Positions 1-7,507 of a stretch of DNA of 57,542 bases are shown piece after piece. Each line of letters opens with the position of its first letter. Position 1 is the first letter of the stretch. Position numbers and translations under genes: made by a program. The stretch is taken from assembly GCF_026672275.1 (NCBI RefSeq), contig NZ_JANQCD010000030.1, positions 1 through 57,542 of the forward strand, in the 5' to 3' direction. This DNA comes from Marinifilum sp. D737 (GTDB lineage Bacteria; Bacteroidota; Bacteroidia; Bacteroidales; Marinifilaceae). The notes under the pieces are model-generated. The model saw only the letters and a program-made list of their open reading frames with translations. It did no database searches and was not told the origin of the DNA.

Positions 1-1
1 T

Positions 2-153
2 GTTTAAAGTCCTCCTGAAAAACTGCGAGCAACATCTTGATTCCATTGGCATCAGCTAATTTTTATTACGTAACTTCGGCTATGCAATAAAAAATAGAGC
101 TTCGCCACTGAAAACCAATAAGTCACTCTCGAAATCCCAGTAGGACTCTAAAC
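2..153. repeat. Possible MITE-like inverted-repeat element
   Basis: Positions 2-17 and the reverse complement of 138-153 match at 14 of 16 bases (GTTTA-R-AGTCCT-M-CTG). The roughly 120 bases between them contain no open frame of note. Terminal inverted repeats around a short non-coding core resemble a miniature transposable element, but no target-site duplication can be seen because the left end sits at the window edge. Confidence 0.3.
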
Positions 154-268
154 AACTTCAATGTGTAATACCTAATTGGGAATAATCAATCTAATATTTC
201 CAAAATTCCAGTAATAATCTGTCAAGCTATTTTAGGAAGGGTCATAGAGGAAAGAGGTTAAAGCATGA

Positions 269-667
269 ATGCCAATAGTCAAAGACATTCCGAACTAAGC
301 CAATAGTATTTTGCACTTAGCCAAAGACTTTCTGAGCTTAGCCAGAGACAGTCCGTCCTAAGCCAGTCATATTCCGAGCTTAGCCAGAGACAGTCCGTCC
401 TAAGCCAGTCATATTCCGAGCTTAGCCAGAGACAGTCCGTCCTAAGCCAGTCATATTCCGAGCTTAGCTAGAGACAATCCGCCTTTAGCCAATCACTTTC
501 CGGCCTTAGCCAAAGACAATCCGCCTTTAGCCAATCACTTTCCGGCCTTAGCCAAAGACTTTCCGCCGCTCCGCTGCCATCTTCCGCCGCTCGGTTGAAG
601 CTTTCCGCCACTCGGTTATGGCTTTCCGCCGCTCCGCTGCCATCTTCCGCCGATCGGTTGAAACTTT
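269..667. repeat. 21-bp minisatellite, about 19 units
   Basis: Nineteen consecutive 21-bp units run without spacers. The middle part alternates two variants, one starting ccgagcttagccagaga and the other ccgtcctaagccagtca, giving a 42-bp higher-order repeat. Towards 667 the units diverge to a ccgccgctccgctgcc type. On the minus strand the array is open for nearly its full length and would read as heptads with a Trp-Leu core (DWL, LWL), interrupted once by TAG at 468-470 in place of TGG. There are no unique spacers, so this is not a CRISPR array. Confidence 0.85.
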
Positions 668-965
668 CCGTTGTAGCTACACTATAAAATATAAGATCAC
701 AAATAAAAACATACAACACTAAACCTCAATAGTTTGCAGATAGGTTGTTTTTGGAAGCATTTCTTCTTTAAGCGATTGGCGGAAGTGAATAGGTGCTTGA
801 CAAAAAAAGTCAAGCAGAAAGGGGTATAATCTAGGCGAATGGCAGGGCTTGATTTATTTGCATGGTAAATTATCAATTGCCAGCGATGATATTGCAGCTG
901 TGTTAGGGATAGCAGCGGAAAGCCCACAGCGAAGCGAGGACTTGTAGCGGATAGCCCGACCCGAA

Positions 966-1007
966 GGGGAACACCGATTATTAATTAGTATTAGTTATTG
1001 ATGCGTT
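966..1007 (+). repeat. 42-bp direct repeat, copy 1
   Basis: It matches 1260-1301 at 38 of 42 bases, starting ggggaacacc and ending attgatgcgtt. The two copies bracket about 250 bp that contain hairpins and an alr-tail relic, which looks like duplication of the region beyond the alr stop codon. Confidence 0.8.
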
Positions 1008-1039
1008 CCACTTTCAATAACTAACTAATTATATATCGG
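974..1039. repeat. Long imperfect palindrome
   Basis: The outer arms start CCGAT and end ATCGG. The inner arms AGTTATTGA and TCAATAACT are perfect 9-bp complements. The whole forms a stem of roughly 28 bp with a loop of about 12 bases. It overlaps 42-bp repeat copy 1. There is no T-tract, so a transcription terminator is unlikely. Confidence 0.65.
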
Positions 1040-1227
1040 CATTTCAATTTAATATTTCTCTGTTTCGCCACTGGCTCACACAGAAATTTAAATGGTATAA
1101 CACCCTCAAATAAGTTGATTTTGATATTCTCACTTTGGGTGAGATTATCAATATTTTTGAGAACAACCGGCTTTTACTGATAATCCCACTTGGAGTGGGA
1201 ATATCAGGAGAAGTACTATTAAAGAAA

Positions 1228-1263
1228 TTATTCTTGCAGGTAAACGCGCTTAACGCGACGGGG
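1228..1263 (-). pseudogene. Relic of an alanine racemase 3' end
   Basis: Read on the minus strand this stretch encodes PRRVKRVYLQE followed by TAA. The intact alr gene ends SRRVKRIYLQE-stop 113 bp away. Codons differ synonymously, so this is not a recent copy. Only the last eleven codons remain. A hairpin like the one beyond the intact gene follows. It suggests that alr was once duplicated, or that an element brought its own copy of the gene end. Confidence 0.7.
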
Positions 1264-1301
1264 AACACCAATTATTAATTAATATTAGATATTGATGTGT
1301 T
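1260..1301 (+). repeat. 42-bp direct repeat, copy 2
   Basis: Second copy of the repeat at 966-1007, with four mismatches. Its first bases overlap the alr-tail relic by four bases. Confidence 0.8.
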
Positions 1302-1340
1302 GATTTTTGATAATCCCACTTGGAGCGGGAATATCAGGAG

Positions 1341-3812
1341 TTACTCCTGAAGATAAATGCGTTTTACGCGGCGCGAAACGGTGGTAAGTATTTCGTAAGG
1401 TATGGTATCGAGCTGATTGGCCATTTGGCTTACGGGATAATCGTCGCCGAAAATGGTAACCGTGTCGCCTTCCTTGGCTTGCACATGGCTAAGGTCTATC
1501 ATGCTCATGTCCATGCACACATTGCCCACCACGGGGCAAAGCTTGCCATTTACCAACACTTTGCCAAGGCCATTGCTTAACTTGCGGCTGAAACCATCGG
1601 CATAACCAATTGGAATAACGCCTATGCGGGTATCTTTTTCGAGTACGCCCTTGCGCCCGTAACCAATGGTATTTTCTTTCGATACGGTTTTAATTTGCGA
1701 GATGGTGGTTTTAAGGGTGCTAACATTCATGAGCTTGTCCTGATGCACTGCACTTACGCCATACAAACCAATGCCCAGGCGCACCATTTCGAATTGTGCA
1801 TGGGCAAAACGCTCAATTCCTGCAGAGTTTAGGACATGGCGATCGATGGCATAAGGAAAATGCTGGCGTATTGTATCGCTCCATTGCTTGAACAGTTGTA
1901 TTTGATGACGGGTGTAATCGTCGTGTTGCTCCTCGTCGGCACCGGCCAAATGCGAGAATACCGATCGGATATAGAAATGATCGTTGTTCTGAATTTGTGC
2001 AGTTAATTCGTCGAGCTCAGCTTGCATAAAACCCATGCGATGCATTCCGGTATCGAGCTTTATGTGTATGGGATAGTTTTTGACCACATTTTTACGCAAA
2101 GCCTGCTGAAATTCGTGTAATATTTTCAGGTTGTAGATTTCGGGTTCCAGATTGTACTCAATCATGGTTTCGAAACTATGCGGCTCGGGATTCATCACAA
2201 TAATGGGGATGTTGACTCCTGCATTACGCAATTCCACTCCCTCGTCGGCAATGGCCACTGCCAGGTAATCGACCCTGTGGTACTGCAAAAGATTGGCAAT
2301 TTCTACCGATCCGCTTCCATAGGAGAATGCCTTTACCATTACAGTAAGCTTGGTTTGGGGTTTAAGCAGCGATCTGAAATAATTCAGGTTGTGTACCATG
2401 GCATTTAAATCGACCTCGAGAACGGTTCTGTGTGCCTTAAATTGCAAGGCTTTCGATATTCGTTCGAAGTGAAAATCCCTGGCTCCTTTTATCAGGATGA
2501 CCTCATCGTGAAACTTGCTTCGGTTAAATTGCGACAGAAACAAATTGGTATCCTGATAGAATATTGCATTATCGCCAAACAAATCGGCCTGCATGGATAT
2601 GCGCTCGCCAATTCCAATGATGCGATCGATTTTTTGCTTGGCAACCAATTTTGCCACCGCCTTGTACAATCGTTTATCGGTGTATCCCGATTGGTAGATA
2701 TCGGACAGGATGATGCATTTTTTCTTATCGGTTTGCTGTTGGTTCATTAAATCGATGGCAATCTCGAGCGATCCCAAATCGGAATTGTAGTAGTCGTTGA
2801 TTAGAGTGCAATTGCCAAATCCTTCCTTAATTTCCAATCGCATGGCAACCGGTTCAAGCTTTAGCATTTCCTGTTTCAAGTCCCTTTCATCGAGGCCCAG
2901 CACCAATGCGGTAACATAGGTAGTAATGGCATTATCTACAGATGCACGATCGGTAAAAGGAATTGTAAACTCGCTGGTATTTTTTCCAACCTGAATGGTA
3001 ATGCGTGTTCGATTGCCGATCTGTTTCTCCTTTAGAATTCGGCAAAATGCATGTTTATTCCTGGCCCAGGTATATTGCTTCTGATTGGGTTCAAGATTTA
3101 CCACAAAAGAATTCACCACCAAAGTATCATCGGAACAGTACACCACTTTCTTACATGATGCAAACAACTTTAACTTTTCGGATAGTAAATGTTGTTTGTT
3201 CTCAAAGTTTTCGCGATGTGCCTGGCCAAGGTGTGTAAATACCCCGATGCCTGGTTGAATAATTTCGGCCAATTGTTGCATTTCTTCGGGTTGAGAAATT
3301 CCCGCTTCGAAAATCCCCAAATTCGCATTGGAATTCAGATTCCAAACCGATAATGGTACTCCAACCTGGGAGTTGTAGCTTTTGGGACTACGAACTACTC
3401 GGTAGGTATTCTGCAAAACCTGATTCAACCACTCCTTCACAATGGTTTTTCCATTGCTTCCGGTTATACCGATAACGGGAGAATTGAAATGCTTGCGATG
3501 CCTGGCTGTAAGTGTCTGAAGTGCTTTTAATGTATCCTCGACACGAACAAAAGAAGCATTTGTATATTTTTTTAGGCTTTCATCATCCTTACTGATTACA
3601 AAAGCCCGGACGCCTTTCTGGTACAAATCTGAGATGTATTTGTGTCCGTCGTGGCGATCGCCCACAATGGCAAAAAATACAGTTTCCTCAGGCAAGTATA
3701 AAGATCTGCTGTCAATTGATATGGATTGAATTTCATAATCGGCATTGCCAATTGTTTCCCCACCAACAATTTGGGCTATCAATCCTATGGAGTACAATTG
3801 TTCAGATCTCAT
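1341..3812 (-). CDS. Bifunctional MurF ligase / alanine racemase
   Basis: This 823-residue fusion is typical of Bacteroidota. The N-terminal half is a Mur ligase: Mur N-terminal domain around residues 1-95, ATP-binding loop GITGSNGKT at 115-123, then middle and C-terminal ligase domains to about 450. It adds D-Ala-D-Ala to UDP-MurNAc-tripeptide in the cytoplasm. The C-terminal half is a fold-type III PLP alanine racemase, with the PLP lysine in VMVKAFSYG and the catalytic Tyr in TIGYGRKG. The fusion couples production of D-alanine to its use in the peptidoglycan precursor. The gene is followed by a hairpin and a degenerate second copy of its own last codons. tdk lies 40 bp upstream on the same strand. 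Confidence 0.95.
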   Translation of the reverse strand: MRSEQLYSIGLIAQIVGGETIGNADYEIQSISIDSRSLYLPEETVFFAIVGDRHDGHKYISDLYQKGVRAFVISKDDESLKKYTNASFVRVEDTLKALQTLTARHRKHFNSPVIGITGSNGKTIVKEWLNQVLQNTYRVVRSPKSYNSQVGVPLSVWNLNSNANLGIFEAGISQPEEMQQLAEIIQPGIGVFTHLGQAHRENFENKQHLLSEKLKLFASCKKVVYCSDDTLVVNSFVVNLEPNQKQYTWARNKHAFCRILKEKQIGNRTRITIQVGKNTSEFTIPFTDRASVDNAITTYVTALVLGLDERDLKQEMLKLEPVAMRLEIKEGFGNCTLINDYYNSDLGSLEIAIDLMNQQQTDKKKCIILSDIYQSGYTDKRLYKAVAKLVAKQKIDRIIGIGERISMQADLFGDNAIFYQDTNLFLSQFNRSKFHDEVILIKGARDFHFERISKALQFKAHRTVLEVDLNAMVHNLNYFRSLLKPQTKLTVMVKAFSYGSGSVEIANLLQYHRVDYLAVAIADEGVELRNAGVNIPIIVMNPEPHSFETMIEYNLEPEIYNLKILHEFQQALRKNVVKNYPIHIKLDTGMHRMGFMQAELDELTAQIQNNDHFYIRSVFSHLAGADEEQHDDYTRHQIQLFKQWSDTIRQHFPYAIDRHVLNSAGIERFAHAQFEMVRLGIGLYGVSAVHQDKLMNVSTLKTTISQIKTVSKENTIGYGRKGVLEKDTRIGVIPIGYADGFSRKLSNGLGKVLVNGKLCPVVGNVCMDMSMIDLSHVQAKEGDTVTIFGDDYPVSQMANQLDTIPYEILTTVSRRVKRIYLQE

Positions 3813-3852
3813 TTAACAAGGCTTTGAATAAATGTCTTAATGATTTAAAATT

Positions 3853-4443
3853 CTATTTTGCTTCTGAATGATTTATGGCTTTGGTGTAGCACTCACGACA
3901 AAGCGGTTCGTACTCGTCCCTCTCACCCAATAAAACCAATTTTTCGGCTTCTGATAATCTGTGAGAGTAATTGGCCAGATTTCCACAACGCATACAAATT
4001 GCATGCACTTTGGTTACATATTCGGCACAAGCCATTAAGCTTGGTATTGGTCCAAATGGTTTTCCTTTAAAATCCATATCCAAACCAGCAACAATTACCC
4101 TTACACCCTGGTTTGCCAATTCGTTGCAAACATCCGACAAACCTTCATCGAAAAATTGTGCTTCATCAATTCCAACCACATCAACATTGCTGGCCAATAG
4201 TAAAATATTAGCAGAGGTTTCTACAGGAGTTGATCGAATAGAGTTTGAGTTGTGCGATACCACCTCATCTTCGGAATAACGAACATCGATATGAGGTTTA
4301 AAAATTTCTACGTTCTGTTGCGCAATCTTAGCACGATTCAAGCGACGGATTAATTCTTCTGTCTTACCAGAAAACATCGAACCTACAATCACCTCAATCC
4401 ATCCCTGTCGACCAGCTCTGTTTATATCATTTTCAAGAAACAT
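3853..4443 (-). CDS. tdk: Thymidine kinase, type II
   Basis: Phosphorylates thymidine with ATP in pyrimidine salvage. The 196-residue protein has the P-loop GSMFSGKT at 21-28, the catalytic Glu within DEAQFF at 93-98, and a structural zinc site formed by Cys150/Cys153 (CMRC) and Cys182/Cys185 (CREC). Length and motifs fit the tetrameric, zinc-containing bacterial TK1-like family. It shares the strand of alr-murF and may be co-transcribed. A -7-like element (CAAAAATA on the plus strand, 4571-4578) lies upstream but has no well-spaced -33 partner. Confidence 0.95.
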   Translation of the reverse strand: MFLENDINRAGRQGWIEVIVGSMFSGKTEELIRRLNRAKIAQQNVEIFKPHIDVRYSEDEVVSHNSNSIRSTPVETSANILLLASNVDVVGIDEAQFFDEGLSDVCNELANQGVRVIVAGLDMDFKGKPFGPIPSLMACAEYVTKVHAICMRCGNLANYSHRLSEAEKLVLLGERDEYEPLCRECYTKAINHSEAK

Positions 4444-4671
4444 CTATTATAGTTTAGGTAGTTTATTGCCACTTATCATTGTATTCCAATTCAATTGGAA
4501 GGCATTCAATGCGTAAATGACATTGTTATGCGATTATTTAAAAAATTCAAATGGTTGTTACATCGATATACAAAAATAGGAAAAGAATCTTAGCAGAGAG
4601 AAAACAATCAAATCAAAAAAATCTCGTTTCTTTGTATAGATTTAATTTAAATCAATAATAAGCTCATTAAG

Positions 4672-5364
4672 ATGGATCATAAATTACTACTTCAGCTGCT
4701 CCAAAATAAAACAGAGGAAATTCAAAAGCTTTTGGGTCATTTCAAGAACAATCCTGATGATTTGAACAAAGGTTTGAATCTTTTGGCAGATCGAATTGAA
4801 AGCCTTTCCAAAGAATTTGAATTCATGAAGGATGGTTTTTCTAAAGTAAATTCTTCTGTTCCCAAAGAGGAAAAAGTAGATTTGTTAAATGCTGAAAGTA
4901 GCGAAGCCAAAGTGATTCATGGTGAAGAAAAAAAGGAGTCAATTACGGAGGTAATCAAAAAAAGTGTGGAGATAAAAACTGAAACAGAAACTGTATCAGA
5001 AAATTCAACAGAAGAAAAATTGGAATCCATTGTAATTAGCTCGGAAAAAGCAAAAGAAGAAAAAACTGATACAGACGAAATACTAAATGACCAACTGCAA
5101 AAGAAATCAACAGAGGTAATTGGTGAAAAATTAATCAACAACAAGCTTAGCGATATCCAAACTGCAATTGGTATTAACGATCGTTTTTTATTTATTCGCG
5201 AACTATTTGAAAACAATACGGAAGCATACAATTCCATTATCAAATTCATTAACGAAACAAATAATTTTAGTGTTCTTGAGGAACACTTTAAAAACAACAC
5301 CAACTGGGATTTCGAAAATCCTACGGTAATTCAGTTTATGGAACTTACTAAAAGAAAATTCTAA
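4672..5364 (+). CDS. Conserved Bacteroidota hypothetical protein
   Basis: Unknown function, 230 residues. Residues 1-60 look helical (LLQLLQNKTEEIQKLL). Residues 65-150 are a Glu/Lys/Ser-rich, probably disordered linker. Residues 155-230 form a compact helical domain with INDRFLFIRELF and NWDFENPTVIQFMELTKRKF. From memory, that C-terminal pattern recurs in uncharacterised Bacteroidota proteins. No signal peptide or membrane segment is visible. The gene ends three bases before rsmI, so the two are very probably co-transcribed. Confidence 0.8.
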   Translation: MDHKLLLQLLQNKTEEIQKLLGHFKNNPDDLNKGLNLLADRIESLSKEFEFMKDGFSKVNSSVPKEEKVDLLNAESSEAKVIHGEEKKESITEVIKKSVEIKTETETVSENSTEEKLESIVISSEKAKEEKTDTDEILNDQLQKKSTEVIGEKLINNKLSDIQTAIGINDRFLFIRELFENNTEAYNSIIKFINETNNFSVLEEHFKNNTNWDFENPTVIQFMELTKRKF

Positions 5365-5367
5365 AAA

Positions 5368-6081
5368 ATGTCAAAATTATACCTTATTCCTACTCCAATC
5401 GGAAATTTGGAGGATATGACCATACGATCCATTAATACTTTAAAGAGTGTCGATTTAATTTTGGCAGAAGATACCAGAACTTCCGGTTTTCTTTTAAAAC
5501 ATTACGAAATTAGCAAGCCCCTTTTGTCTCATCATAAATTTAACGAACACAAAACCTCCGAAAATATTGCCAACAGAATTTTGGCTGGCGAATCGGTTGC
5601 CCTGATTTCTGATGCAGGTACTCCAGCAATATCTGATCCTGGTTACTTCCTGGTAAAACATTGTGTTGAGCAAGGAATTGAGGTGGAATGTTTGCCTGGT
5701 GCAACAGCTTTTGTTCCTGCCTTGGTAAACTCTGGATTGCCTAATGACCGATTTTGCTTCGAAGGATTTCTTCCTCAAAAAAAAGGAAGGCAGAGTAAGC
5801 TAAATGAACTGGCAGAAGAAAGCAGAACCATGATTTTTTACGAGTCGCCTCATCGATTGGTAAAAACTCTACAGCAATTCGCCGAAGCATTTGGTGAAGA
5901 AAGAAAAGCTTCTGTTTCGAGAGAGTTGACCAAACTACACGAAGAAAATGCAAGGGGGACATTAGCCGAATTAATTGCTCACTTCAGCTCCAAAACAGTA
6001 AAAGGTGAAATTGTTATCGTGCTAGAAGGAAAAACTGTCGTAAAGAAAAAGAAGGAGTATATTAAGAAAGATCGACAGTAA
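5368..6081 (+). CDS. rsmI: 16S rRNA C1402 2'-O-methyltransferase
   Basis: RsmI methylates the ribose of C1402 in 16S rRNA, near the P-site, with S-adenosylmethionine. The 237-residue protein belongs to the tetrapyrrole methylase fold. It starts with LYLIPTPIGNLEDMT and carries AEDTRTSGFLLKHY, SDAGTPAISDPG and LPGATAFVPAL, all hallmark segments of the family. The C-terminus is lysine-rich (KKKKEYIKK). It directly follows the hypothetical gene upstream. Its stop codon sits two bases before a heptamer repeat array. Confidence 0.95.
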   Translation: MSKLYLIPTPIGNLEDMTIRSINTLKSVDLILAEDTRTSGFLLKHYEISKPLLSHHKFNEHKTSENIANRILAGESVALISDAGTPAISDPGYFLVKHCVEQGIEVECLPGATAFVPALVNSGLPNDRFCFEGFLPQKKGRQSKLNELAEESRTMIFYESPHRLVKTLQQFAEAFGEERKASVSRELTKLHEENARGTLAELIAHFSSKTVKGEIVIVLEGKTVVKKKKEYIKKDRQ

Positions 6082-6082
6082 G

Positions 6083-6145
6083 CAGTGAACAGTGAACAGT
6101 AAACAGTGAACAGTGAACAGTGAACAGTGAACAGTGAACAGTGAA
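6083..6145 (+). repeat. Heptamer array, 9 x CAGTGAA
   Basis: Nine perfect-phase 7-bp units run from 6083 to 6145; only unit three differs (CAGTAAA). The array starts two bases past the rsmI stop codon and lies between two convergent genes. Such arrays usually grow and shrink by strand slippage. Being outside coding sequence and beyond both stop codons, it could affect only transcript ends. Confidence 0.95.
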
Positions 6146-6175
6146 CAAAGTTACGAAACTTCTAGCTTAGAGCGC

Positions 6176-6230
6176 AACTGATAACTGATAACTGATAACT
6201 GATAACTGATAACTGATAACTGATAACTGA
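6176..6230 (+). repeat. Heptamer array, 7.9 x AACTGAT
   Basis: Seven perfect AACTGAT units plus six of seven bases of an eighth. The array ends two bases before the stop codon of the PorP/SprF gene. It is separated by 30 bp from a different array of the same 7-bp period. Confidence 0.95.
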
Positions 6231-6232
6231 AT

Positions 6233-7297
6233 TTAGTCTTCGTGTGAAAACTTAGGACAGGAGATGGCCTTATCACCTAGTTTCTTGACTTTTTGGCGAC
6301 GTTTTAACTTGCGAATTTCTCTTGGGTTTGAATAGTTGTAGTTGTAGGTTAAGGACACCTCTAAACCACCTCTACTGGATGATGCTACCTGCAAGTCTGA
6401 TACATTGATATCATAGGTTAGCATGATTTTTAATCGTTTTCTCTCGTAACCAAATGCAGGAATGATATCCTGGGTAAATCGATACCACATTCCGTAATGA
6501 AAAATTGTACCTCTGTTACCGAAAAGAGTCATGAAGTTTGCCCCGGCAATCCACTCATTGGCATTCTTCTCGGTTGTATACATGATTTCAGGTTTGAAAT
6601 ACATTCTTGGACTAATCCTACTTTCAGCACCTGCATGCCATGCAAATCGCCTTTTAAGGTTATTGGTACTATAGTTGATATCCTGACTTTCGTATCGATA
6701 AAATGATTCCTTTGGTTCGTTGATATGACTTACAGAGGTTCCCATGAAATATTTTGTTTTCCCTCTAAAATAAGTCATTTGCATACCCAATGAAAAGTCC
6801 ATATAGAATAGCGATTGAGAAATAAAGTCCTCTCCCGTATCTCCACCTTCCAATTGCTCACCAAATGTTAGCTTACTCAAGTCTACTGATTTATTAATCA
6901 TTTCGATCCCTGCGCCAGCATGTATGAACAGCGTATTCCCGGCATTTAAACTCTTGTTAAGAGAAGAAGCAAACATGACCTGGGTAGTTTTTAATCCCCC
7001 ATCACCGGCTTTATCATTAAAGATCATACCACCAACTCCAATCCATGATGAACTTAGCAATTGAGTTGACAATTTACCATCCACATAAACAGCCTGGGAA
7101 ACAAAAGGAATGGTAACACTATTCCACTGATTACGATAATTTATCCCTCCGCGAAGGTTGTAATCAGAATTTCCAGTAAGCGCAGGATTTAACAATAAGG
7201 GGATAGAATAGAACTGAGAAGAGTGTACACGTTGAGCCGAGAGCTTAAAAACTCCCAAAATTATAATCAACAGGAAAATAAGAATACACTTTCTCAT
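6233..7297 (-). CDS. PorP/SprF family T9SS outer-membrane protein
   Basis: A 354-residue outer-membrane beta-barrel of the PorP/SprF family, by family knowledge a partner that holds type B T9SS substrates at the cell surface. The signal peptide covers 1-22 and ends KLSAQ. The mature protein opens HSSQFYSIPLLLNPALTGN, the family N-terminal signature, and then shows alternating strand patterns throughout. I chose ATG at 7297 rather than GTG at 7303, since MRKCILIF is a normal signal-peptide start. It lies downstream of the 860-aa sorting-domain protein, the usual pairing, but with a 210-bp gap and its own promoter-like sequence. Confidence 0.9.
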   Translation of the reverse strand: MRKCILIFLLIIILGVFKLSAQRVHSSQFYSIPLLLNPALTGNSDYNLRGGINYRNQWNSVTIPFVSQAVYVDGKLSTQLLSSSWIGVGGMIFNDKAGDGGLKTTQVMFASSLNKSLNAGNTLFIHAGAGIEMINKSVDLSKLTFGEQLEGGDTGEDFISQSLFYMDFSLGMQMTYFRGKTKYFMGTSVSHINEPKESFYRYESQDINYSTNNLKRRFAWHAGAESRISPRMYFKPEIMYTTEKNANEWIAGANFMTLFGNRGTIFHYGMWYRFTQDIIPAFGYERKRLKIMLTYDINVSDLQVASSSRGGLEVSLTYNYNYSNPREIRKLKRRQKVKKLGDKAISCPKFSHED

Positions 7298-7336
7298 ACA
7301 CACTCATTTGGGTTTGCCATTTACCCCTAAAAACCA

Positions 7337-7368
7337 CAAATTTATTGGCATAAACCCCCAAAAACAAA
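7337..7368 (-). promoter_or_regulatory. Putative promoter of the PorP/SprF gene
   Basis: On the minus strand TTTG (7368-7365) is followed after 20 bases by TAAATTTG (7344-7337), which matches the Bacteroidota -33/-7 consensus TTTG...TAnnTTTG. Transcription would start some 30 bases before the ATG, so the PorP/SprF gene could be expressed separately from the operon upstream. Confidence 0.5.
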
Positions 7369-7507
7369 AAATATGAAAATGGGTAATATTACCTTATTAC
7401 CCAGACTTTATAATATTTTATTTGACAATATATCTATCCACTTTGGCGCTTTAAATATAACTAATCAATTTGAAAAACTATCATCAATAAAAATCGATTG
7501 GTCAAAT

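Larger units (their letters stand above)
1122..1336. repeat. Three copies of a ~30-bp hairpin element
   Basis: Copies lie at 1122-1150, 1177-1207 and 1308-1336. Each has arms beginning TGATA and ending TATCA around a tight loop. Copies two and three share TGATAATCCCACT as left arm. The third lies directly beyond the alr stop codon and the second just beyond the alr-tail relic, so the hairpin may have been the processing or termination structure of alr and was duplicated with it. Confidence 0.75.
1..1340. other. Gene-free, repeat-rich region
   Basis: No convincing gene is present. The stretch holds, in order, a possible inverted-repeat mini-element (2-153), a 21-bp minisatellite (269-667), two copies of a 42-bp direct repeat (966-1007, 1260-1301), a long imperfect palindrome (974-1039), three related hairpins (1122-1150, 1177-1207, 1308-1336) and a relic of an alr 3' end (1228-1263). 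Between 677 and 965 I see only non-repetitive sequence with short open frames of no recognisable family. The build-up downstream of alr suggests repeated insertion or recombination, which is inference. Confidence 0.7.

Noticed and set aside
269-667. CRISPR array
   Set aside because: Units abut directly at 21 bp with no unique spacers, and no cas gene is in the window.
468-719. Minus-strand open frame of 83 codons as a gene
   Set aside because: It is a translation of the minisatellite, with no signal, family or start context; a frame multiple of three keeps it open by itself.
697-927. Minus-strand 76-codon frame as a small gene
   Set aside because: No recognisable family and no promoter or coding signal; it lies between repeats in a gene-free stretch.
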